DNA of 64,000 bases. Source: JBQLZO01 sp052168315 (GTDB taxonomy: Bacteria; Planctomycetota; Phycisphaerae; Phycisphaerales; UBA1924). Positions 34,694 to 44,063 of this stretch are shown piece by piece; position 1 is the first letter of the stretch; the number at the start of each line of letters is the position of its first letter. Location of the stretch: NCBI GenBank assembly GCA_052168315.1, contig JBQLZO010000042.1, positions 116,362-180,361 of the forward strand, read 5' to 3'. The notes under the pieces were generated by a model. The model was given only the letters and a program-made list of their open reading frames with translations, did not search any database and was not told the DNA's origin. The translations under genes and the position numbers were made by a program.

Positions 34694-35608
34694 CTATCTC
34701 TGTTCGAGCCTGGTTTCGATCTCCGCGATGCGCTCGACAATCTCGCAGCCTTTGCGGGCGCCGGCGAGCGGCGCCGGACCGCCGTCCAGAAAATCGAGAA
34801 ATCCCCGGACCTCGGCGAGCAGCGGCATCGTCTCCGCAAAGGCGATGGTATCGACGTCCTGACCCGGTTCGGCGACCGGTCCACGGCGAACGAAGAGGTC
34901 CGTCTCATAGCCGCCGCGCAACTCCATCACGCCGTTTTCGCCGATGGCGGTGACGCGCCGGGCATGTTCCACACTGGCCACTCCGATATCGAGCGTGACG
35001 GAAACCGGCCCGGCGCCGCCCAGTTCGGCGGTGAAACCCAGATCGGGTGCGGCGCCGATGATCGCGCGGGCATCGTCAAGCGGCGGCAGATGTCCGAGGA
35101 GATGGTCGGCGATCGCGAGGTCGTGCGGCGCGAGGATCCAGAGCGGCGAGACGTCGGCATAGGCATGGCCGTTGCTCCAGCGCTGCAGTCTGAGGCCCCG
35201 CAACCTTCCGATCGTGCCCGCCGCGATCTGGGCGCGCATGGTCTCTATTCCGCTGTGGTAGCGCCATTTGTCCATGACGAAGACCTGATCGCGATCGTTT
35301 TCGGCGATGCGCCGGGCGCTATCGACATCCGCGGTCATGGGTTTCTCGACAAAAATCGGCTTGCCCGCCGGCATGAGCGCAAGCAGCAGATCGCCATGCG
35401 TGCTCGTCGGCGTGACGACGACATATCCGTCGACGGACGGCAGATCGTCCCACCGGTCGACCACCGAAGCCGCGCCGCCCGACCGGGCTGCGGCACGATT
35501 GCCGGCATCGGCGCAGGCGACGTGAACCTGAGCGCCGCAGGCGACCAGATCTCTGAGCACGAGCTTGCCCCAGCGGCCGCAGCCGATCAGCCCTATGACG
35601 GCCGTCAT
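34694..35608 (-). CDS. Gfo/Idh/MocA family oxidoreductase
   Basis: The 304-residue protein has an N-terminal Rossmann fold (VIGLIGCGRWGKLVLRDL), GYVVVTPTSTHGDLLLALMPAGKPIFVEKPM with the EKP motif, and WRYHSGIETMRAQI. It is an NAD(P)-linked sugar dehydrogenase or reductase, substrate unknown. The ATG overlaps the stop of the RmlC-like gene by 4 bases, and the glycosyltransferase follows 6 bases later, so one transcript is likely. Confidence 0.88.
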   Translation of the reverse strand: MTAVIGLIGCGRWGKLVLRDLVACGAQVHVACADAGNRAAARSGGAASVVDRWDDLPSVDGYVVVTPTSTHGDLLLALMPAGKPIFVEKPMTADVDSARRIAENDRDQVFVMDKWRYHSGIETMRAQIAAGTIGRLRGLRLQRWSNGHAYADVSPLWILAPHDLAIADHLLGHLPPLDDARAIIGAAPDLGFTAELGGAGPVSVTLDIGVASVEHARRVTAIGENGVMELRGGYETDLFVRRGPVAEPGQDVDTIAFAETMPLLAEVRGFLDFLDGGPAPLAGARKGCEIVERIAEIETRLEQR

Positions 35609-36159
35609 CGCGCGAACCCGGCAGCCTCGACCATTTCGGCCAGCGTCCCGGCGGTCTGATCCCGCTCGGACAATATCGGGTCCGAGCACGGCCATTCGAT
35701 GGCGACGCCTTCGTCGTTCCACTGACAGCCGAACTCGTCGCTGCCGTCGAAGGCGATATCGACGCCGTAAAGATGCACGGCCGGCTCGGGGAAGTAGAAG
35801 CCATGGGCCACGCCGACCGGAATGGTCACCATTGCCGGTTGCGCGGCGGAGAGGGCGAGCAGAAGGGCGGTGCCGCTCGTTTCGGAGTCCGGCCGCAGAT
35901 CCTGCAACCCCAGGAGCATCTCGCCTTCGACGACCGTCAGCGCATCCCGGTGCCGTCGATGCAGGTGGACGCCGCGCAGCGCGTTGGCCGCCGAATGGAC
36001 GATGTTCCACTGAACCGGATGCGTGTCGGCCAGCTTCCATTCGTTGCGATAGACCTCGGTCAGGTCGCCTCGGCTGTCCCTGTGCCGCGTCAGGGCACGG
36101 CACCCGAGGCCGGCGATCGGCATGGTGCTAGCGCCGTCAAGCTCTTGCGCATTCAGCAT
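35605..36159 (-). CDS. dTDP-4-dehydrorhamnose 3,5-epimerase-like cupin (RmlC-like)
   Basis: The 184-residue protein has the RmlC core: RGDLTEVYR, WNIVHSAANALRGVHLHRRH with the catalytic RGxH histidine, ALTVVEGEMLLGLQDLR, and TIPVGVAHGFYFPEPAVHLYG. It probably epimerises a keto-sugar nucleotide or is a related sugar isomerase. I prefer the ATG at 36159; a longer frame to 36216 and an ATG at 36123 also exist. It is the first gene of the three-gene glycan cluster. Confidence 0.82.
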   Translation of the reverse strand: MLNAQELDGASTMPIAGLGCRALTRHRDSRGDLTEVYRNEWKLADTHPVQWNIVHSAANALRGVHLHRRHRDALTVVEGEMLLGLQDLRPDSETSGTALLLALSAAQPAMVTIPVGVAHGFYFPEPAVHLYGVDIAFDGSDEFGCQWNDEGVAIEWPCSDPILSERDQTAGTLAEMVEAAGFAR

Positions 36160-36289
36160 GGTTGTTGCCCTTTTTGACCCGACAGCGACTATAGCGCGAA
36201 CCGGGCAGAGTAACACTGTGATATCCGGCGGGGCGCTTCCATCTTCGCGGGGTTCCTATACGCCGGCCCCATAGCCGTCCGACCGGCGA

Positions 36290-37053
36290 TCAGCGTTTGG
36301 CGATGCTGTCGATCTTCGCGTGCAGCGCCTTGATCTCTTGGAGGATCGTATCGCGCTCGGCGGCCCCCGCTTCGTCCTGACTCTCGTGCATCGCGTTGAC
36401 GATGATCGCGATGAACAGGTTCAGGACGACGAAGGAGGTGATGAGGATGAACGGCACGAAGAATATCCAGGCCGCCGGATATTGTTCCATCACCGGGCGC
36501 ACGATGCCCATCGACCAGCTTTCGAGCGTCATGATCTGGAACAGCGAATAGAGCGACGCCCCGATCGAGCCGAACCAGTCGGGGAACCGCTCGCCGAACA
36601 ATTTGGTCGCCATCGTCGCGAAGACGTAGAAGATCAGCGCGAGCAGCAGGATGACCGATCCCATGGCCGGGATCGCGGACAGCAGCCCCTGAACGACCTG
36701 CCGCATCTTCGGAATGACCGAGATCAGGCGCAGCACGCGCAGGATGCGCAGCGCGCGCAGCACCGAAAATTCGCGGCTGGCGGGGATCAGCGCCGCGGCG
36801 ACGATGACGAGATCGAACACGTTCCACCCGCTGGCGAAGAAACGGTGGCGGTAGACGATCAGCTTGGCCGCGATCTCGGCGACGAAAATCGCGATGGCGA
36901 TCGTGTCGAGCGCCACGAGGATCGGGCCGTAGGGTTCGTTTATGCTGGGCACGGTTTCGAGCCCGATCACCGCCGCATTGACGATGATGACGGTCATGAT
37001 CGCGGCGGTGAAGCGCGGCGACTCGATGATCTGTTGTAGGCGGGCGAGAATCG

Positions 37054-37057
<4 letters not shown>
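36290..37057 (-). CDS. Voltage-gated ion channel of the NaChBac type
   Basis: It is a 255-residue single-domain six-helix channel. S4 is RALRILRVLRLISVIPKMR with arginines at 101, 104, 107 and 110. The pore loop is FQIMTLESWSMGIV, where TLESWSM is the selectivity filter of bacterial sodium channels (Glu179). A C-terminal helix (RDTILQEIKALHAKIDSIAKR) forms the tetramerisation coiled coil. It overlaps the upstream Ca/Na antiporter gene by 4 bases. It probably forms homotetrameric Na channels in the inner membrane. Confidence 0.92.
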
Positions 37058-38031
<974 letters not shown>

Positions 38032-38237
38032 GGAATCGGTGTGTCCCGAATGAAGAGGCCCCTACCGGGCGCGTTGGTCAGCAGGCGGACAAGGCGGATG
38101 GAGAAAAGCGCGCACCGGCCGCCGCTGCGCGTCCCGGATGTCCGGGCGACGTAGGAGGGCGCAGACGGCAATGACAGGGTGCTGCGATTGAATGGGAGGC
38201 AATATACCGATAGTCTGTATCTATCACGATTCCGCCC
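38032..38237. other. Short gap between the antiporter and the OxyR-like gene
   Basis: I see no gene. The gap separates the end of the OxyR-like gene from the start of the antiporter gene, both on the minus strand. No terminator was identified. Confidence 0.35.
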
Positions 38238-39140
38238 TCAGTCGCGCAAGGCGCGGGCTTCCGTCTGGATATGTTCGGCGATCGCCCGATAGGCCGGGGC
38301 GTAGGCCGCGCCGTCCCGCCAACTCGCCGCGATGCCGCGGCTTGCCGTCCAGTCCACGATGTCGAGGATTTTCACGCCGGCCTGGCCCCCGACCTCGGAC
38401 CGGATGTAGAATTCCGGCAGGATGGAGAGCCCGAGGCCGGATCCGGTCATCTGGCGCAGGCTGTCGAGGCTGGTGCCTTCATAATCGCGCAGCATTTCCA
38501 GCCCCAGTTCGGAACAGATCGACGCGACATGGCGATGGAAGGTGTGCCGCCTGTCCAGGCTCAGCACCGTCTCTCCCGCGATATCCGACTTGGTCAGCCG
38601 GGGCTTGGCCGAGAGCGGGTGATCGGCCGCCGCGACGAGAAACAGTTTTTCGCTGAACAGCGGCTCGACGTGAAGCGAAGGGCCCTCGATCGGCATCGGA
38701 CCGAGCAGCATGTCGAGCGCGCCTCGGGAAAGCTCCATGGCCTGGTCGTCGGGAATCCCTTCGCGGATATAGAGGCGCAGGTCCGGCTGTTGCTTGTGCA
38801 GCGCCGCGACGATCGACGGCATCAGATACGGGCCGAGCGTCGGACTGACGCCGAACCGCAGGGTGCCGGCGAGCTGTTCGCCCGCGCGCCGCGCCAGCGC
38901 CCGCAATTCGCGGACTTCGACCAGTACCCGCCGGGCGCGCTCCACGAGCTCCCGGCCGATCGGCGTCAGTTCGGCATTGGGCGCCCGGCGTTCGACGAGC
39001 ACGACTCCGAGCCGGTCCTCGAGCGTGCGCAACTGCTGGCTCAAGGTCGGCTGGGACACGTGAACGGCCTGCGCGGCGCGTCCGAAATGCTGGTTGTCGG
39101 CGATCGCCACCAGATATTCGAGTTGCCGTAACGTCGGCAT
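38238..39140 (-). CDS. OxyR-like LysR regulator lacking the peroxidatic cysteine
   Basis: The 300-residue LysR-type regulator has the N-terminal HTH TLRQLEYLVAIADNQHFGRAAQAVHVSQPTLSQQ and the OxyR-like effector domain GTLRFGVSPTLGPYLMPSI. In E. coli OxyR the redox pair is Cys199 and Cys208 (LEDGHC...GFC). Here the aligned region is LDRRHT...SIC: the first cysteine is Thr200 and only the second (Cys209) remains. It therefore cannot form the canonical disulfide. It may sense other signals, or work constitutively. An OxyR-type operator lies 20 bases upstream. Confidence 0.85.
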   Translation of the reverse strand: MPTLRQLEYLVAIADNQHFGRAAQAVHVSQPTLSQQLRTLEDRLGVVLVERRAPNAELTPIGRELVERARRVLVEVRELRALARRAGEQLAGTLRFGVSPTLGPYLMPSIVAALHKQQPDLRLYIREGIPDDQAMELSRGALDMLLGPMPIEGPSLHVEPLFSEKLFLVAAADHPLSAKPRLTKSDIAGETVLSLDRRHTFHRHVASICSELGLEMLRDYEGTSLDSLRQMTGSGLGLSILPEFYIRSEVGGQAGVKILDIVDWTASRGIAASWRDGAAYAPAYRAIAEHIQTEARALRD

Positions 39141-39159
39141 ATTCCGTCCTCTTCACTCA

Positions 39160-39174
39160 ATAGTTAAAACCTAT
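39160..39174. promoter_or_regulatory. OxyR-type operator (ATAG-N7-CTAT)
   Basis: ATAGTTAAAACCTAT at 39160-39174 matches the OxyR half-site ATAGntnnnanCTAT at every fixed position, within a larger inverted repeat CAATAG-N7-CTATTG (39158-39176). It lies 20 bp upstream of the OxyR-like gene start (39140), suggesting autoregulation. It overlaps the -35 of a promoter for the opposite strand (TTGACA). Confidence 0.65.
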
Positions 39175-39202
39175 TGACAAACCCAATATCATTCGATTGG
39201 AT
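39174..39202 (+). promoter_or_regulatory. Putative promoter for the small-protein gene at 39257
   Basis: TTGACA at 39174-39179 is a perfect -35; a weak TTGGAT at 39197-39202 is 17 bases away as -10. The leader would be about 50 nt. The -35 overlaps the end of the OxyR-type operator, so the small-protein genes and the regulator may be jointly controlled. Confidence 0.4.
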
Positions 39203-39256
39203 CGATTGCAACGGTGTCTCCATATTGCTTGTAACGGAACAACTATGGAGGTGAAA

Positions 39257-39469
39257 ATGGCGACAGATTTTCTTGCGACGCTTCGCGAGCTGCGCGCATT
39301 TCGTCACCGCCGGGTTGTGGAAAGGGCGCGCCAGATCGTGGATCGCGACAACCGGAAACGGCGCGCGGACGCGCACCGGGCGCAAGACCATGAGCTCGAC
39401 AAGACCGTGGCCGATAGCTTTCCGGCCGGCGACCCGGTCGCCCCGTCTTCCCGCCCGGGCCATCCGTGA
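39257..39469 (+). CDS. Small basic protein
   Basis: A 70-residue protein (MATDFLATLRELRAFRHRRV) rich in Arg, ending DHELDKTVADSFPAGDPVAP. The ATG at 39257 has GGAGGTGA just upstream; an ATG at 39245 would add four residues. The tail resembles the DSFPASDP motif found at the end of many small alphaproteobacterial proteins of unknown role. It is followed 23 bases later by a DUF465 gene and shares the ELDKT segment with it. Confidence 0.6.
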   Translation: MATDFLATLRELRAFRHRRVVERARQIVDRDNRKRRADAHRAQDHELDKTVADSFPAGDPVAPSSRPGHP

Positions 39470-39492
39470 TCATAGACAGCAAGGAGAACCGC

Positions 39493-39672
39493 ATGAAAGA
39501 CAGGTTTGACAGATTGATCGCCCGGCATCGGGAACTCGACAAGACGATCGACGCACACCGCCGCCGCCCTCACGGTCGCTCTCCGGAGATCGGCCATCTC
39601 AAGCGGCTCAGGCTGGCGATCAGGGACGAAATCCAAGGGCTGCGTTCCAACCTCCCCCGCGAAGCAGCCTGA
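39493..39672 (+). CDS. DUF465 (YdcH-like) small protein
   Basis: The 59-residue protein reads DRLIARHRELDKTIDAHRRRPHGR, then SPEIGHLKRLRLAIRDEIQGLR, the DUF465 pattern of two short helices that form a coiled-coil dimer. It has an AAGGAG Shine-Dalgarno just upstream of the ATG at 39493. The function of DUF465 is unknown; genes are often near stress or cell-envelope genes. A strong terminator follows. Confidence 0.8.
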   Translation: MKDRFDRLIARHRELDKTIDAHRRRPHGRSPEIGHLKRLRLAIRDEIQGLRSNLPREAA

Positions 39673-39686
39673 CATCTTCCCTCCCT

Positions 39687-39735
39687 GGGTGGCGCGCCGA
39701 TGCCCCCTCTAAACGGCGCGCCACCCCCTTTTTTT
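39687..39735 (+). terminator. Rho-independent terminator after the DUF465 gene
   Basis: GGGTGGCGCGCC (39687-39698) pairs exactly with GGCGCGCCACCC (39715-39726), a 12-bp stem with a 16-base loop, followed by seven T (39729-39735). It is the clearest intrinsic terminator in the window and isolates nhaA from the small-protein genes. Confidence 0.9.
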
Positions 39736-39771
39736 GTGGCGGCGGCACCCTCTCCCGTCTAAGGTATTCAC

Positions 39772-40977
39772 ATGATTGATCAATTGCGTCCGGCCATCCG
39801 CGAGTTTCTGGCCAAGGAGACGACCGGCGGCTATTTTCTTTTTGTCGCGGCCGTGCTGGCGATGATCATCGTGAACTCGCCGCTGGCATCCGTCTATTCC
39901 GGGTTGTGGCAGACGCCGATCGAGGTACGGGCGGGCGCTTTCGAGATCGCCAAGCCCCTGTTCCTGTGGGTCAATGACGGCCTGATGGCCATCTTCTTCT
40001 TCCTGATCGGACTGGAGGTGAAGCGCGAAATCGTCGAGGGCGAGCTTTCGTCGTTCGACAAGGCGGGTTTGCCCATTGTCGCGGCGCTCGGCGGTATGGC
40101 GATTCCGGCACTGGTCTTCGTTACGATCAACTGGGGCATACCGGAGAATATGGATGGCTGGGCCATCCCGGCCGCCACCGATATCGCTTTCGCGCTCGGC
40201 GTGCTGGCGCTGTTGGGCAGCCGCGTGCCCGTGGCGCTCAAGGTGTTTCTGCTGGCCGTCGCGATCATCGACGATATCGGGGCGATCCTGATCATCGCGC
40301 TGTTCTACACGTCGAACCTCTCCATCGAGGCGCTGATGCTGGGCGCCGTCGCGGTGGCCGGGCTGGTTGCGCTCAACCGGTTCGGGGTGATGCGGACGGC
40401 TCCCTATATCCTCATCGCCGTCATCCTCTGGGTCTGCGTGCTCAAATCGGGCGTCCATGCCACGTTGGCGGGCGTCGTCGCGGCGCTCGCGATCCCGCTC
40501 CGGGGCCGAGGCGAGGGGCATTCGCCGCTCAAGCATCTCGAGCATCAGCTGCACCCCTGGGTGGCGTTCATGGTCCTGCCGCTGTTCGCCTTCGCCAATG
40601 CGGGCGTCAGCCTGTCCGGGATCAGCATCGCCGATCTGATGGCGCCGTTGCCGCTCGGCATCGCCATGGGCCTCGTTGTGGGCAAGCAGGTCGGCATCTT
40701 CGGCTTTGCGTATGTCGCTACGGCTGCCGGCCTTGTGAAGCGCCCGGCGGAGATAAGCTGGGTGCAGCTCTACGGCGTCGCCTGTCTTGCGGGCATCGGT
40801 TTCACGATGAGCCTGTTCATCGGCACGCTGGCCTTCGGCGATGGCCCGCAGATGGAACAGGTCAAGCTCGGCGTCATCGTCGGCTCCCTGATTTCCGGCG
40901 CGATCGGCTATATATTGCTCCGTATTTCGGGTCAGCCGGCCGCCGAAATCGCACCCGCACAGGTTTCGAGAGCCTAG
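39772..40977 (+). CDS. nhaA: Na+/H+ antiporter NhaA
   Basis: The 401-residue inner-membrane antiporter exchanges Na for H. It has twelve hydrophobic helices. Key sites: VAIIDDIGAI, carrying the two catalytic aspartates (Asp163/164 of E. coli), WAIPAATDIAFALGVLALLG and NDGLMAIFFFLIGLEVKREIVEGEL. C-terminal GVACLAGIGFTMSLFIGTLAF is conserved. Length is usual (about 390). The adjacent NaChBac/CaCA pair suggests a Na-based economy. Confidence 0.95.
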   Translation: MIDQLRPAIREFLAKETTGGYFLFVAAVLAMIIVNSPLASVYSGLWQTPIEVRAGAFEIAKPLFLWVNDGLMAIFFFLIGLEVKREIVEGELSSFDKAGLPIVAALGGMAIPALVFVTINWGIPENMDGWAIPAATDIAFALGVLALLGSRVPVALKVFLLAVAIIDDIGAILIIALFYTSNLSIEALMLGAVAVAGLVALNRFGVMRTAPYILIAVILWVCVLKSGVHATLAGVVAALAIPLRGRGEGHSPLKHLEHQLHPWVAFMVLPLFAFANAGVSLSGISIADLMAPLPLGIAMGLVVGKQVGIFGFAYVATAAGLVKRPAEISWVQLYGVACLAGIGFTMSLFIGTLAFGDGPQMEQVKLGVIVGSLISGAIGYILLRISGQPAAEIAPAQVSRA

Positions 40978-40989
40978 CGCCCGAACCGG

Positions 40990-41655
40990 CTATCCGATGT
41001 CGGACAGCCTGCCCTCGGCCGCGATCCGCGCCGACCACATCGCCAGGCGATCGAAGCGGACCGGCTGGTAGAACAGGACGCCGGCAAGCCCGTCGTCTCG
41101 CCACCGGACGTTGGACTTGTGGGCGCCGAGGTCGGGAATCACGATATCGACGTCATGCCCGACCTCCAGTCCGTCCAAGGCCTCGATCTTGGCGCCTCTC
41201 ACGGAGATGTCGACCAGGAGGACGCGCTCGAACTGTTTCGCATTCTTGATGATCACACGCTCGTTGACGCACAGCCGTATCGCCCGTTTGTCCTGATAGG
41301 TTTGCGGCGGATCCAGGAAGTCTTCGACCTCGACCGGCGCACGAAACTGGAATCCAGCGGAACGGTTGCGTTGCCACACCTTCCGGATGGCGGTCTTCGC
41401 GCCGCCCGCAAGTTCGATCTCCATGTCCATGGGCAGGTCGAACTCGCCGAATATCTCGATACTGATCCCGTCTGCGGATACGTTGCGAACGATGCACAAC
41501 AGCTCGGTATTGGCCGATATGAGTTTCGCCACCCGGTAGACCAACCGGTGACGGACGGCGGAACGACCATCTTCCGCCGCTCCCAAATCGGGGTTCTGCG
41601 GGTTCAAGGCGTTCACAGGGCGTCCAACTCCGTCATTCCTCCCTTCGTGCGTCAT
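40990..41655 (-). CDS. PilZ-like domain protein
   Basis: The 221-residue protein has segments typical of PilZ domains: RLVYRVAKLISANTELLCIVRNVSADGISIEIFG, where NVSADGISIE matches the strand-2 consensus, and RVLLVDISVRGAKIEAL, a second DISxxGA element. A second domain appears near residues 110-200. RxxxR positions for cyclic-di-GMP are not clear. Start ATG at 41655 (MTHEGRNDG); the longer frame to 41751 runs over the inverted repeat. It ends 12 bases from the convergent nhaA. Confidence 0.7.
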   Translation of the reverse strand: MTHEGRNDGVGRPVNALNPQNPDLGAAEDGRSAVRHRLVYRVAKLISANTELLCIVRNVSADGISIEIFGEFDLPMDMEIELAGGAKTAIRKVWQRNRSAGFQFRAPVEVEDFLDPPQTYQDKRAIRLCVNERVIIKNAKQFERVLLVDISVRGAKIEALDGLEVGHDVDIVIPDLGAHKSNVRWRDDGLAGVLFYQPVRFDRLAMWSARIAAEGRLSDIG

Positions 41656-41697
41656 GCGCACGGCGCCGCCCGATGGCGGGCGGCCGGATAATCCGGT

Positions 41698-41769
41698 GAG
41701 TTTGGAAACTGAGAGTGCGACCCAAATCCGTGGGGGGGTGAGGCACAACACCCCACAGGTTCCAAACTC
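41698..41769. promoter_or_regulatory. Nested inverted repeat between two divergent genes
   Basis: GAGTTTGGAA (41698-41707) pairs with TTCCAAACTC (41760-41769), a perfect 10-bp outer stem. Inside, GTGGGG (41730-41735) pairs with CCCCAC (41751-41756). It lies between the PilZ gene (start 41655) and the CadC-like gene (41912), so it could be an operator or an RNA structure in a leader. Confidence 0.5.
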
Positions 41770-41911
41770 GAGGGCGGCTTAACACGCTCTTCGGACGCAA
41801 GATTGAGCAGAATCTGGATAGAATCGGGAAAATTCGAGCGCGAATTTCCAATTTGTCCACAACGGTCTAGCGTGCCCTTTCCGCAGGGATGCCACGGCGA
41901 TCGCCAGAGAC

Positions 41912-43486
41912 ATGAAGTTCGGCCAATACAGGTTTGAAGAATTCGAGCTCGATACCGAGCGTTTCGAACTGCGCCGCGGCGGCGAGCGGATATTCGTTCA
42001 GCCGCAACCCATGGCGCTGTTGATCCTCCTCGTCGAAAATCGCCACCGGCTGCTGGACAAGGACGAGATCGTAGAAAGCCTGTGGGCCGGCCGGATCATG
42101 TCCGAATCCGCGCTTTCTTCGCAGGTAAAGGCGTTGCGCAAGATACTGGGCGACGACGGGCGGCGCCAGCGGTTCATCCGGACCATATACGGGAAGGGAT
42201 TCCGCTTTGTCGGGGAGGTGCAAACCCAGAAGCCGTCGGTCCTCGTGCGCACGCCCGAGAACGGCGAGACGATACCGGCACAGCGCGATATCATCGGCGA
42301 ACGGCCGTCGATCGCCGTCCTGCCGTTCCGGACCATCGGCAAGACGGAAGCCGACAACCGCATGGCCGATGCCTTGCCGGACGAGCTTATCCGCGCCCTG
42401 TCGCAGCTGCGCTGGCTGTTCGTTATCGCGCGCGGTTCGAGTTTCCAGTTTCCCTCGACCGAGCCCGATCTCCAATATGTCCGGTCCAAGCTCGGCGTGC
42501 GCTACTATCTCTCCGGCGCGGTCGAGATCATCGGCGATCGCATTGCGGTGATCGTGGAGCTGGCGGACGCCCGGAAGGGCAGCGTCGTCTGGGCGGACAA
42601 GCTGGAAACCAGGCTGGGCGGCATCCACGAAGTCCGGCAGCATATCGTCGCCGGTGTAGTCTCTTCGGTCGATTTCCACATCCCCGCCTATGAAGCGCGC
42701 CGCGCGCGTCTGGCGGTGCCCGATGAGCTCAACGCGTGGCAGGCCTATCATCTCGGCATCTCGCATACGTTCCGGCTTGGCGAGCCGAACTATGAGGCGG
42801 CCGAGCGATATTTCCGGCGCGCGATAGAATTGGATCCGGAATTCGGCCGCGCCCATGCCGGACTCGCCCAGATCATCTGGTGGGAGATGATGCAACGATC
42901 GCGCGGCGATCTGGAAGATATGCGGTCGGCGATGGCCGCAGCGGCACAGAAGGCAATCGCCTTTGACGAGATGGACCCGTTCGCCAACCTGGTGAGGGGT
43001 GGTGCGGCATGGCTCTCCGGCAGCCCCCAGGAGGGCGCGGTATGGTTCAATCGCGCGATCGAATTCTGCCCGAACTATTCGTCCGCCTACAATGCGCTGG
43101 CCGGCATACACGCGCTGACCGGCGACCCGGATCCCGCGATCGAGCATATCGAAAAGGCGATCGCGCTGAGCCCGCTCGATCCCTGGCTGCACACGATGTA
43201 CGCGATCCGCGCCGCGTCCCATATCGCGAAGGAAGAGTTTGACGAGGCAGTTCTATGGTCGACGAAAGCCATGCAACTTCCGCATGACAGCCTGGTGGTC
43301 GCCGGCGCCGCGCTGATCTCCTTCCACCAGGCCGGGCACCGCGACGAGGCGGACAGGATAGCGGGCCGCATCCGCGACTATCATCCGGGTATCGATCGAG
43401 CCGGCGTACTGAGCGCGCTGCCGATCTTCTCGGAACTGTTCCTGAAACATTTCAACGAGGTGTTTCGCGAATACAGGTTCGACTGA
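41912..43486 (+). CDS. CadC-like winged-helix regulator with TPR repeats
   Basis: The 524-residue protein has an OmpR-type winged helix (residues 1-100: KFGQYRFEEFELDTERFELRRGGERIF, RLLDKDEIVESLWAG, ALSSQVKALRKILGDDG, RTIYGKGFRFVGEV). A region SIAVLPFRTIGKTEADNRMADALPDELIRALSQL follows, matching the domain found after the HTH in CadC-like and adenylate-cyclase-associated proteins. TPR-like helices cover about 270-520 (NAWQAYHLGISHTFRLGEPNYEAAERYFRRAIELDP and on). No transmembrane helix is visible, unlike CadC. Confidence 0.85.
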   Translation: MKFGQYRFEEFELDTERFELRRGGERIFVQPQPMALLILLVENRHRLLDKDEIVESLWAGRIMSESALSSQVKALRKILGDDGRRQRFIRTIYGKGFRFVGEVQTQKPSVLVRTPENGETIPAQRDIIGERPSIAVLPFRTIGKTEADNRMADALPDELIRALSQLRWLFVIARGSSFQFPSTEPDLQYVRSKLGVRYYLSGAVEIIGDRIAVIVELADARKGSVVWADKLETRLGGIHEVRQHIVAGVVSSVDFHIPAYEARRARLAVPDELNAWQAYHLGISHTFRLGEPNYEAAERYFRRAIELDPEFGRAHAGLAQIIWWEMMQRSRGDLEDMRSAMAAAAQKAIAFDEMDPFANLVRGGAAWLSGSPQEGAVWFNRAIEFCPNYSSAYNALAGIHALTGDPDPAIEHIEKAIALSPLDPWLHTMYAIRAASHIAKEEFDEAVLWSTKAMQLPHDSLVVAGAALISFHQAGHRDEADRIAGRIRDYHPGIDRAGVLSALPIFSELFLKHFNEVFREYRFD

Positions 43487-43532
43487 GCGCCGGTGCGCGA
43501 TCCGTCGGCCAAGGGGTCCCCGTCCCGCTCCG

Positions 43533-43775
43533 TCAGTCTCCGCGTTCGTGGAGCAGCGCAGCGGTCGAATAGCTGCTGACGCCGTAGGGAACGAGATAGG
43601 TGAGGGCGATCTTCCAATAGGGCGGTATCTCGCCCGCCAACAGCATGTTCCCCTGGTTGATGAGGATCAGCAGCGTCCCGATGATCGCGGACAGCTTGAG
43701 CGCGCGAACCACGGTCACCCGGCGAAAAAGCAGCGGGGCGAAAGCGCTTTCGGTGCGTTCGCTGTGGTCGGCCAT
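43533..43775 (-). CDS. NrtS-like small membrane protein
   Basis: The 80-residue protein has two transmembrane helices, with the family pattern LKLSAIIGTLLILINQGNML followed by WKIALTYLVPYGVSSYSTAAL. This matches the NrtS family (nitrate/nitrite transport associated small protein). ATG at 43775. No nitrate genes are nearby, so the assignment rests on the two-helix pattern only. Confidence 0.65.
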   Translation of the reverse strand: MADHSERTESAFAPLLFRRVTVVRALKLSAIIGTLLILINQGNMLLAGEIPPYWKIALTYLVPYGVSSYSTAALLHERGD

Positions 43776-44063
43776 GCTATCCTCCCGGAGCGCTCTGCGG
43801 ATCAGCTTTCCTGCAGTAAGCCCGGCCGCGCCATCAATACAATGGTCGATGCGCCGCGCCCGCAAGCGACTCCGCTCGCGGCACGAAAGCGGCCGAATAT
43901 TGGATCGCCGTCGGCGGATGGCCGGACGAAGGTACATGCTTGACCGCCGAGCTGGACCTGTAACCGCATCGCGGACCGGCGCGCGGATGAGCGCCGGAGC
44001 TTGTACCGCCCGTCGAAAACGGCATGGTAGGCGCTCGATCGACGGAGGAGGATGGAGCCGGCC

